From Aquila chrysaetos chrysaetos (lineage: Eukaryota; Chordata; Aves; Accipitriformes; Accipitridae), in NCBI RefSeq assembly GCF_900496995.4, contig NC_044029.1, forward strand, positions 13,206,001-13,270,000: a DNA stretch of 64,000 bases, read 5' to 3'. Below, piece after piece: positions 1 to 10,700 of this stretch (position 1 is the stretch's first letter; every line of letters starts with the position of its first letter). The translations under genes and the position numbers were made by a program. The notes beneath the pieces were generated by a model, which did not search any database, had not been told where the DNA came from, and saw only the letters and a list, made by a program, of their open reading frames with translations.

Positions 1-3000
1 GACTTTGTCTCATTATAGACTGGTTTGTGGAGACAGGGTGAGGTAGGAAGCACTGGCAAACAATTCAGTAAATGGTAAATACTGAAAAAAATACAAAAAA
101 ATGCTTGTTGGCAAATTGCTTGGTACTATTTGGTATAGATGAGCCTGGTCTGCCCAGCACATGAATGTACAGTTTGGGGCTTCAAAGCCTGCCCAGCAGG
201 CAGTGTTTGTGTGTTGTGTGGGTGTCCTTGGAGCACCGTCTCATGGCTCAATGCCTCTGACTCTGAGGACTTCTGCTTTGCGAGGAAAACTATAATTTAA
301 TGCCAAATGATACTTATTTTTGCACCTCAGGATAGGATAGCTAAAATAAATAGCGTCTTGCATTGTAAGTAATCATGCTGAAGTCAATGTTTTTGTCAAT
401 GGAATAAGTTACTACTCAGAGTAAATAAGAATTTCAGTTTTGTCATAATAAAACAATCAACTTTTGATGAATAGTAACAGGAATTCAAAATGCTTGACCT
501 GAAGTCTAGACGAACGAAACATTTGTGTTCAACCTGGAAATTATCAAAGCAGATCTAGCTTTGATGATTTGAATACTATCGATACTGACATGTTGAAATA
601 GCAACTTACAGATCTTACTTTCTGGGAAACCCTGTGCTACAGAATCATAAATAAGATCCCTTATTTTTACAAAGAATGTTATCCAGAGAATAGGGATGAC
701 ATCTCACGATGCATAGACGCAAACCAGTCCAATTAATAAGCAGGTGACCAAAGCCAAAGGTCCCTGAAATGGGGACAATGCAGCACTGCTAAATTCAAGA
801 CATTTATCAAACTGTCTCACAGAAGTACTGTTAATCTAAATGTGTCTGGTTTAAAGCGCTGGTAATTTATTTGGCTGTTTCATCACTTGTGAAGTTTGTG
901 CCATTAGTATTTAATCATCTTAGATTCATAATCATCCTCCCTTCCTGCAATATACCTCAAGGACAATAAAGTCCTGCAGTTTTGTCTTTGTGCTTCCTCT
1001 TCCCCTTCAGTCTCAACTGGTGAAGAAACATTTTAAAGATACCGAGTGCTGCAGTCTGCAAGGCTGTAACTTTTAGCATCGTGAGGACATTTTCACTCAG
1101 AAAGGCAGATCATTTTTTTAGTTGCACATCATTATGTTTTTCATTCTCAAGATTCTTTGTTTTTCTCCTGTAGGTCTCTCTGAGTTGATCCTGGGAGCAA
1201 TGCCTACTGAAATTCACACCAAAGGCTCACCAGATAATACATATTTGAGTATTAAATATTTCAGATTCTCTGGGCAGTACCTTTATGCTGGTTCTTTGAA
1301 ATGTCGGTGCAGATTAAATCAGTCAGCTTGTGTTCTTTTGGAAGAGAGGAGTCTGCATGGGACTTACTAATGACCTCAGGAAAGAGCATTAGTGTACAGG
1401 AAGAAAAAGAAGAAAGATAAGCAGATTCACAGAAACTACCTGGGAAAATGTACTGAGCCATTCTGAAATGTTGGGCCTGTTGGTGCTGAAGGCTTGACTG
1501 TCTGAAAAAGAAAGCACAGATGATTTTGCGATAGCGTAAGCCCCATGCCCAGGTTGAGGATGAGCGGGGATACAATCCTCCCTTCCCCTGAGCTCCCGGA
1601 GGACTATCTGCAGAAGGGAGAAGGCAGATCAGAGGCAGCCCCTTTTTTGCAAGACCCTCCAGCTGTGTCAACACACGTAAATATGTTCATTTTGAGAATA
1701 TTCATATTACATTTTCAATTCCCCCCCTATAGCATAAACCTATTTTTTAGGGAAAAGGAAAATCCAGAGGGAAGCCTAGGGGAATAGAAGTGCATTCGGG
1801 AATATGTAGTCGTGATGCCAGGACAGCAGTAGAAGGACTGTGCAGAGAGAGCAGTTTCCATAAGTAGTTCATGCCACAACTGATAGAAGATGTATCTCAC
1901 CAGTATCAAAACTCTTGAACATGTCCCAAAAGGTTAAAACGAGCTTTAGTTATGGCAACTTTACTTTGACTCAATAGACTCTAAATTGCTTCTTGTTTCA
2001 TTTACAGTTCTCCATAACAGAGAAGACTTAAGCAATTTTTTTTCCTGGACCTCTACAGAAAATGAGGATTTGAGTAAGTCAGAAACCTCAGTGTTATTAA
2101 AATGACTCACTGACATTGTATTAGCTCTACACCACTGTCAGGTGCACTGTTAAGAATCAACTGGTAATAATCCTAATGTATATTTTAGGATAATCTTACG
2201 TTGCACATTTTTAAAGAAGCATTCTTTTTTTTTCCCCTAAAATGTCCCAGATACTAGAAGGGTGAATCATTTCAGCAGAGCCTGCCTGAAGTTGAGAGTG
2301 GGAACTGAAGAAATGTAAACTACTACTGTTACCAAAAAGGGTGAGGAAGCACACCAGTGTTATCAGGTGTCAGATAAGATCCTATCTGATGCTTTGAGAC
2401 TCCTGTAAGTGTTCTTCATCTATACAGATGTTTAACTCCTGATTCAAGGAGAAATCTCAAGCTTCACAGGTTTCAGAATATTGATGAAAAAAATTAACCT
2501 GCTCATCTTTTAGCTATTCTTTTCAACAGAACAAGTAGACTGCATATAATGAACAGGACCAGAACCTTCTCTGTACTGTCGATCCAATAAACTAATTTAG
2601 CCATGAAAATAGCTTGAGAAACAGCTATTTCTTACCAGCTGGGAGGTCTTCTTCTCCAAATAAGTTCCTAGAAGTGTAGAGGAGGCATACCAAACTCCCC
2701 CATCTTCACACTGTATTGTCCAGTTTAAAAAAGTTTACAGGGTGCTGTCCCACTTGTTGCACCAGCCTGTAGCGATTGATACCAGGCAATACAATTTAGA
2801 AAATTTCATTCTGAACAGTGATTAAAATGTGTAAGCTTTGCAAATGATAACTGATAGCTGCTTCTTCTACTAAGAAAAACTTATGTTTCACTTCAGCCTA
2901 CATTCTAGAGGATGTTTACATCCAGATTTATAAAGGTATTTAGAAACATCTACAGTAATGAAAATGTTTTAAAAATGCACAGTTGCCCAACTTCTATTGA

Positions 3001-6000
3001 AGAACATGACCAAAAGAGCTACCAAAGAGCTCAGACAATATCACAGCTAATTCTCTTTCACTGTTAGATATGTTATTGCTTGTTTTCTGCTTTGTCTTGA
3101 GTGAATTTTCCTTATTTGGAGAAGAAAAATGCTAGCACTTCTGTCTGGATTCACTATTTTTAGACATGTCTTGTATGTGTTGCTCACTACACAGGTAGCT
3201 TATACATATTGCATGTTTCCATTTGAGGTAGTCAGATCCTTTTCCGAGATCTGGCCCAAAGGCACAGATCATCTGACTCATCTTGATATGATTAAGCATG
3301 AAGCATAACCATTTTAGTTGCTGCTTGCAGTCAACGACAACAACAGAAGTTTCTCTAGAGAGCAGTTTAATCTCGGAAGCTGCAATTGACCCTCTAGAAG
3401 AGCCATTCTCGCCGTTGACTAGATAGGGAGTCTAGAGTGACTAGACTTCATATAGGTACTTAAGGATCTTGAATTTAGTTTCTTTATGCATCTCTAGGGA
3501 ACTAGGCACCTGGTTTGAGTGCTTTGTTGTGGGAATACGCAGTAGAATATGCTCAATTGATTTCCTGCACTGTGCCCCAGGTGCAAAAGAGCATCTGAAT
3601 CTTAGCCTCTTGTCAGCTTGAAACGCTAAGTTTTGGGAAAGAAAATTTAAGATGTGTGACCTATAATGCGGCACAGGTCACAACACTTGTACTGAAGAAA
3701 AAGGTAAGACGAATAGTGCTACAAAACAAAGATACAGTTTCCCATGAAAAAGCATGTTTGGTGCCGTAGATACAATTATAGAATAATTAATTTTATCTCC
3801 ATTCTAATGTAAAAATAAATTAATATATAAACAAATTCTTCCTACCTCAGAATTTTTATGTATCTGGATGCACACTTGCAGTGCATTTGAGAAGACAGAT
3901 CAGATTACTCTTAATCACTCCTTGTTCATCGCGATCATTTAATTGGATAAAATCACTCTCATTCATTCTATAATGTTTCTGAAACTTTACTGTGCATAAA
4001 CTGATGCATAACAATCTCAGTGAAATTCACAACTGATTATTGGCCTGTGTCAATATATCAGGAGTTATATTTGTCACTTCATTTTCAGCAGAGTTATCAA
4101 ACAAATTAGATTTTAACTATTTGCACCATGGCAGTATGTGGTATCAAGCATCGATATTCACCTATTTTGTATATACTTTTTGCTAAAGTAATCTAGCTTT
4201 CTAAATGTAGGAGAGATTTTTGGCTTCTTTTGAGATGTTCTTGACCCCCCACTGATGAAAATATATGTATTTTCATTTTCATTGACATATTTACCCTGTG
4301 TTATATCAGAATCACTTTTGGCCCCAAATGCTTTGAAGCAAGCATCTGTCTCTTATTAAGAAGGGTTTCTTAAATTATGATACGTTTGAGATTACAGGGG
4401 AATCTCAGATCTTCTGTTAGTCAGAAGAATATCTTGTATCATTAAGAGTCTGTGCTACAAGAAGATGGTAAGGTCCAGTGGGTACAGAATACCCATGTTC
4501 TTTTTGCAGTTAAACTATGCAGCCCTTGTCTGACTTTGTTCAAAGTGCTTCACATCTTTCTACATTAGAGTGGTTTGTATACTGTTCTTATCACCATAGT
4601 TTTGGAACAGCTGCCAGTAAGACACTAAAAAAGTAATTATACATCTGTTTCTCGTCCTTTGAGGAGTGAGAAGTATGTTAGTGGAGTGTTTGCTTTGCAT
4701 TTTTTATATGCATATTTCTATAGATTTGTATTAGAAGGGATAAAGTCAAAGAAAGGCCTTGTGCTTATAGCAAGGTTGTGAAGTTCGCCCCTGAGAGTAC
4801 ATTTCCAAGTCTCAAACTCTCACTGAGAAAGTTTTTTAGCTTGACTATGAGTTCATCACCATTATTGTAGAAAGTTTAGTTTTACTAAGGAATGCCATTG
4901 TGGATGATGGTCTCTTTCAGAGCCAGAGGTAATACCGGGGTATGTGATGCTTTAAAGATGAGGATTAGGAGCTTGCATTTGATTCATAATTAAATTATAA
5001 CCCAGTGTGAGAAGGGAACAATTCTGACTTGTTCATGGTTCTTTTAGATTTGTTCCAATTTGCCATTGTATGGGCACATCTATTGGGCCACACTGGAAAC
5101 CCAATTCATATCCCTCCCTGTTAAAAAGCCTGTTCTGTTTTAAAATATCATTGATTTCCAGTGCATGGATCAGCTGTCTGTCTTTGCCAGACACTGCCGA
5201 CCCACTCGCTGTGGACTGTATGCCTTCTAATGCAGATCTGTCTTCTCTCCTTACAGGAATTTACTAAACTCTTCGTATCAGAGCAAACCCAGGACGCACC
5301 CACGACTAAATAGAACAGAGTCTTTCTCCATCATTTGAAGCCATTTGCTTTTTAACTTTTAGCTGATGGAAACTGATATTTGAGGAATTCTCTTTGCCAG
5401 AGACTTCTGTTGAAACTAAGTTTTCTAGAAATCTGTGTCACTCCAGTATAGGTACAGATTTCTGGTCATACAGTTGTGTCAGAAACAGCACTGTCGCAAG
5501 TAAATAACCAAAATCAGGACCAGATCTCTTTTCACCTTCTTGGCCTTTAATTCTCTTGATGTGTGTGCGGAACTGTAGCTGTTTCCAAAATAATACATTC
5601 TTCTGCAGAAGTTCCTAAGACAGTCCTGGAGGACTTCAGTATGAAGGGTCAATATGTTTTGTTACCATATTTCCCCATTAATGACAGGATACTCCACATG
5701 GCACCTCAGTGCACAGCTTCCAGCTTGGTTTTTCTGGGAGAGGAACCGTTTGGCTTTGACCAGCAGCTTAGATAAGGGCATTGGAAGTGTGCACACTGGG
5801 AAGCGCTGCATCTTGAAAGAACCAAAGCTATACATGGAGGCACCCATAGACACTGCAGAGGCACCCCTAGGTAAGGCAGAAAGGGGCTGAATTGTTTTCT
5901 ACCACTTAGAATTTTCTAAACTCTGCAGGTTTCATTCTTAAGTATATTATACTGGTTTAGTCCTGCTGGGAACCATCACTGAGTACAGTTTATCTTTCGC

Positions 6001-6059
6001 TAGACCTGGGCAGTCTAGAAACACAACACAAGAACAGTAGAAAGATTTACTTTGGGGTA
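1..6059. other. Gene-free unique DNA
   Basis: AT-rich sequence with no recognisable gene. The longest open frame is a 137-codon minus-strand stretch at 1261-1674 with no family features. A pyrimidine-rich splice-acceptor-like site ends at 5256 and a strong donor-like AGGTAAGG lies at 5869-5876, but no frame is open between them. Weak similarity to old amniote repeats (AGGCACCT-type words) occurs near 3490-3560. I see nothing else I can support. Confidence 0.6.
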
Positions 6060-6420
6060 CCATGTTGAGAGAAATTGGGGGAAAGACTTGCACAATGGAC
6101 AGAGTACGGATGTGTATTCACAGCAAAAGGAATTCTGTGCTACCCTGTTGGAGGGCCTCAGTACATTTTGGCACAATACTTGGAATGGTTGTCATTACGC
6201 TCTCACCCAACAGCAATATTTTGTGGTTGACCATATCAAATGCAATGGAGAGGCTGAGAACAAATGTTTGGTTGAGGGGGAAGCTATCTGTCGATGCTAC
6301 TAGAGCAGTTCCAGTTCTGCAGTCTGGCTTGAATTAACTCCAGTTGGCTCTTGGGTGGTTCTCTGTGAATTTTTTCAGAAGGTTTTACACAGGCAGAAAC
6401 CACCTAGAATTGCTGTACTT
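6060..6420 (-). mobile_element. Decayed LINE reverse-transcriptase fragment (RT motif A)
   Basis: Read on the minus strand, 6204-6310 translates without a stop and contains VLSLSIAFDMVNHKILL. This aligns with the LLDLSAAFDTVDHxILL block of non-LTR retrotransposon reverse transcriptases, which is catalytic motif A with the aspartate in AFD. The preceding residues (TALVASTDSF) fit the TALLxxTDDL segment just upstream in the same enzymes. Further along the minus strand, near 6130-6160, an LQQGS word resembles the later G(V)PQGS motif. It is far too close, so most of the sequence between was deleted. Frames are broken outside the motif A block. The motif wording fits an L2, L3 or CR1-like clade; the exact clade is not decidable here. 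It is a dead, ancient copy and encodes no functional enzyme. Confidence 0.65.
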
Positions 6421-7068
6421 GTCTAGAATAACTTGACATTAAGTACAAATCAGAGTGAAGACATAAGGACACAAAAGTTCTTTCCCACCCATCTTTTCTT
6501 TTGCCCGCTTGGGTTGTCAGTTCTCTACAGAAGCTTGTGACATAACTGCACAGTAATTAACACAAATATATTCTCGTTTCAGGCAGGCTCCACCACTGCT
6601 GTTATTTTACTTCCCTGAGTGTCAGGTGTTGCTGAGGTAGCAAACAAATCCTGCCACTTCTTTGCAGATTAGAGATTCTGTTCATAGCCTTTATGTTGCT
6701 ACTTCCCTTAAATTTCCCCCTCTCTGACAACACTTGACTGTCATGTAAATTCAATTCTGTTGCAACAGATTTATATTTCTAAATTAAACTATTGCATCAC
6801 CTACATGACTTGGCTTGGGTCCAGTACATCCGAAGGGACAGGGAGAGCTGTTTCAATCTGTGTGAGAAGATTGTTTGGCAGAAAAAAAGAGAAAAGCAGC
6901 CGAACGTTATCATTGGCTGTGTCTTGGTGAAGACTGCTAGTGTCCTAGAGCAGTGAAAGTCAGGCAGGCAAGACAGAAGTTTGAATCCCATGCTAGGTGT
7001 TAAACTGAGCATGAGGTGGAGAGGTGGAGGACCAGGCAAAGCCGGCAAGAAAGTGCCCAGCTTCCTGC
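6421..7068. other. Gene-free unique DNA before LTR
   Basis: No gene or clear repeat. A B-box-like word (GTTTGAATCCC) occurs near 6981, but no matching A box or tRNA-like fold accompanies it. The segment ends at the CTGC that forms the left target-site duplication of the next element. Confidence 0.5.
7065..7068. repeat. Target-site duplication, left copy (CTGC)
   Basis: CTGC immediately precedes the TG that opens the LTR. The same four bases follow its terminal CA at 7701-7704. The match extends to CTGCTG if the first two LTR bases are counted, so the duplication could be read as 4 or 6 bp. Confidence 0.6.
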
Positions 7069-7519
7069 TGTTGTAAAAATACTCTGATAAAGAAATTAAA
7101 ATTTGATTATATAAAAGAGCTAGGTTTGATTAAGAAGTAGAAAATTGTGAAGCATAATGTATAGGAGTGTTAAGTTTGAAATGTAGTCAAAGAAACTTTA
7201 GGAACCGTGTTATGTGTGACCATAGGAACCTTAGCATTGTTAAGTTTGAAATAAGCTAACCATAGAAACTTCACCAGGAACTTACTGGTTTTCTTATGTT
7301 TTGTTTCAAGAAACTAAGGAAACCGTCATGGACACCAGTTTGCTGCTTGGAAACCCCCTTACGCTTCCCATCTCGATTTGAGTATCGAGGATTCCAATCA
7401 GTAGAGCTAAGTGAAATTGACCAATGATTGTTCTTAAATAAGAATATTGATGAGGTGATATAATCAAAAGACCAATCATTATAAAGGTTAAATTTAAGAG
7501 CAAGCATAGTATGCATTTT

Positions 7520-7566
7520 TATATAAAGAGCTTATGTAACGACTTGACAGAAAAAGTTTATAAAAA
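7520..7566 (+). promoter_or_regulatory. Tandem TATA-like boxes of the LTR
   Basis: TATATAAAG (7520-7528) and TTATAAAAA (7558-7566) lie 65-110 bp upstream of the AATAAA signal of the same LTR. This is the normal place for a U3 promoter. Whether either is active is unknown. Confidence 0.5.
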
Positions 7567-7632
7567 CTGATTAATTTAATATTAAGCTGGACACGCCGTC
7601 GGAGGAGCGATCCCCCGTGTCCCCAGCGCTGC

Positions 7633-7638
7633 AATAAA
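7633..7638 (+). terminator. LTR polyadenylation signal AATAAA
   Basis: A canonical AATAAA within CGCTGCAATAAACG, 62 bp before the end of the LTR, followed by a T/G-rich stretch typical of the R/U5 boundary. Confidence 0.6.
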
Positions 7639-7700
7639 CGAAGTGCCTGCTTCTTAACGTCACATCGGTGTAAGGAGGTTTATTCCGGATTTCGGTAACA

Positions 7701-10700
7701 CTGCTGACTGGTGCCTTGTGGGTAGCTCTGAAGGGGCAGAACTGATTAACGGTCTTTCCGAAACCATCAATGTTTCTGCTTAGAAATTGCAGTGAAAAAC
7801 AGTAATTTTGAAATTCCAGTGACCTGTCTGTGCCTGAGTGAAAGCTGGCTTGAACTGCAGTGAACTCACTCCTACCACTTTGGTAAATCTCTCTTTAACA
7901 AACACTCTGACAGTCACTGCAATGGTCTTCTGTGTTGCTTCACACACCACCACTTTTCTCATTAACCAGAAAGACAGATGTGGGGGGGGGTCACTGTCAT
8001 GCTTTGCCTTTTATTGAAGATGGTTTCAAGGTTCTGTGTAGTGCCATAGCCAGATTTTTCACACTGTGGGCACTTTGTTGTTACCTGTAATGCTGCGTTT
8101 GCCAATAGCTGAAGCAGTAGAGTGAGGCTATAATAGTGCTTTTGGGCAGCACAAACATATTTGAACTTCTAGACATGCTTTCTTTTATCTTATGGTTGTA
8201 ATTATTTGCTGTGTTCCTTTCATATTGTTTTCAACCCCCCAGTATCTGATTAAAATGTTTTTGCTGAGCTTTTCTCTTATCATCTTTACTTTTCCTCTAT
8301 ATTTGTAGTCACAATAATTCTCCCAGACCTTTCACTATTTCTTTGCTTTTAACTGATACCATGTCTTTGGAGATATCATCGGCTGTGATAATCATTGGTT
8401 TATGTTACTTTAAATTATGCTAGCATAGATCTCTACTCAGACGTGATATTGTTTCATAAACCTTTGAGCTCATCCATTATTTTAGGAGGAAAAGATAGAG
8501 ATTGCTGCTGGTATGTACATATTTTGCTTCTTTTCCATACAAAAATTAAGATAAATTGGAGGATCTTCTTCTGTTAGACTGCTTCCTGATATTAGGTCTA
8601 ATTTAGCCTTACCTCCAGATTCTTCACGGTACACTACTCCAGCTGATGGCACTCCTCCAGAAAAAACAAGAACCCCTCCCCAAAACAACCCAAACACCTG
8701 TATTCTCTACCACTTTTTAGCAATTCTTATGCACAGCAAGCACTAAGAGGTATTTTTGCCGTTAGCATTATAGGGTGGCCTCATAGCCGTTAGCTTTTTT
8801 AAGTCGGATGGTCAAAAGGAGAAAAGAGGTTATAAAAATTAATCAGCTAAAAGTACCTCACTCTTTTCTTATTTTTTACCTCAGTTGCCCCATATCCATT
8901 CTTCCTTCCTTCTCTAAATCCACTGAATATGTTACCTGGGACTGATGTCCTCTGCTTCTATCCTTGATCCACCCCCAGTCCCACAGCTTTCTCCCATGGC
9001 ATCAAGAAACATTTATTCAAAGGTTTCTAAAGACTGCTTTCTAAAAGTATCTCAGAATCACAATTCAAGTCCTTCTTGACCGGTCACTAACCTCTTAATG
9101 CTCTGACCTTTACTTACAGACCCTTAACTCCCAATTGTAGGTAGCTGGTGAAGCACAAAATCTGGAAAGTGCTGTGAGAACAAGGAAGATCGACTGAAGG
9201 AACAGAAAAAGCACGGGGAAACAAAAAGATATAAAAGAATTTCCATTCTCTATGGTCCGGACAATGTATGTGGGTTTATATTCATGAGCATATAAAAAAA
9301 GGCAGCCACTCTGTCCCTTCATGTGGCAGGCATCTTGCAAGGAGATGTGACCTCTTGCTACCTCATGGAAAAGGAGATGGTAAGCAGACTGAAGGATGCT
9401 GTAACAGCCATGCACAAATCTTCCAGGAGAGCTGAGCAGTTGTGCCCGAGTTCTCCAGCAGAGATGCTGGGTTTTTATCTCTGCAGCAGCCCTCATCCTG
9501 AGGAACCGAGAGATTATGCAGAAGTAAATGAGGAGTATAAAGTTAAAGGGCATGATGAGAGTTATGCAGTCCCCAAGCAGGGAGCCAGCCTAAATGCCAC
9601 AGTAAAATCATCCTCCACGCACATGGGGGCTAGAGCAATTCCCAAAGGGAAGCAGACTCTCTGGGGGTCTTCTTGCATGAAGGGGGGAAGTCACTTTACA
9701 CTGGATTATCACCTGTTCCTGCTGCCACAACTGAGACACCTCTTTCACGCTAATCTGGGCTGTTCTCAGAGTCAGAGGGGTGGATTAAAGCCTCATTCAT
9801 ATCCATCTAAATAAATAGGACTATCATTTTTATCAGCTTCTGTTGGTCAGCCTCCCCCCCTCCCAACTTTTTTCTTTCTGTGAGTGATTTAGTTTGCTGC
9901 AATAAAGAACATGCTTCTCAAGTCTAGTCCTCCACAGTTAGCATAGCCATTTCACACAGATTTAACCCAGAAAGTTTAACCTAAAATTTGCTGCATGCTC
10001 ACCAGACATGGCAAGCTGCAAACCCACCGCGGATTTGCAGTGATTTTGAAACCAATTGATGTTACAAGAAAAAAGCAGAAGTGAGGCGTTAGCCTTCCTG
10101 GAACACACTTTCCTAGCATGGGACATGATGTAGCTGCTCTGCCTGATTTCAGGAACTGCTGATCAGCTACAGTTTTGGATGGGGTTATGGGGAGGGGCCA
10201 TGAATCTCAAAAGAGCCCCGCCAGGAGGCACACACTATAGCTTCAGCCTTGAAGCACTGCTTCAGCAGGAAATCTTCTTGTAAGGAGGGATTTAACAAAG
10301 CCCAGACATCAGAAGCACTAGCTGTGTAACCCAGCATCGCTCAGGAACAAGAAAACTGAGAAATCTGTGTAATGCCAACCTCAAAACCGGGATCACAGAA
10401 GAGGTATGAGATGATTCTCTTCGTAAGCACTACAGGAGAGCAAAATAAAAGCAATGAATGCGAGCAGATAACATGAACAGGCCTGCAACATCACTTGATG
10501 CATCTAGGGAGATTTTCAAAGTCTGTCATATTCCAGATAAGTACATTATGGTTGCAAGTGCTTACTTTCAAGTGTGTAGTAGGGCCGCTGGAAGTTGCTT
10601 CTGTGAGTGTCATGTTACTCAGGCATTTAGGATTGCTAGCCTGACAACTACTACAAGTAACTTCAACATAGGCAAAACAAGAAAAGGACCCGTACAAAAT

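Larger units (their letters stand above)
7069..7700 (+). mobile_element. Solo LTR of an avian endogenous retrovirus (632 bp)
   Basis: The element opens TGTTGTAAAAAT and closes with TTTCGGTAACA, the TG...CA ends expected of an LTR, and is flanked by CTGC on both sides. Two TATA-like boxes (7520-7528 and 7558-7566) lie upstream of a GC-rich R-like stretch. An AATAAA signal at 7633-7638 sits about 60 bp before the 3' end, the usual U3-R-U5 order, which fixes the plus orientation. No gag, pol or env sequence adjoins it, so it is a solo LTR left by recombination between the two LTRs of a provirus. An internal direct repeat begins TGTTAAGTTTGAAAT at 7168 and again at 7238 (70-bp spacing). The retroviral class is not certain: a 4-bp duplication would suit ERV1-type integration, a 6-bp one ERVK-type. 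Confidence 0.85.

Noticed and set aside
5257..5872. Possible exon between acceptor-like and donor-like sites
   Set aside because: All three frames carry stops over the 616 bp, so it cannot be a single coding exon.
6950..7050. tRNA-derived SINE (MIR-like) candidate around GTTTGAATCCC
   Set aside because: Only the B-box-like word matches; the rest of a SINE core is not seen.
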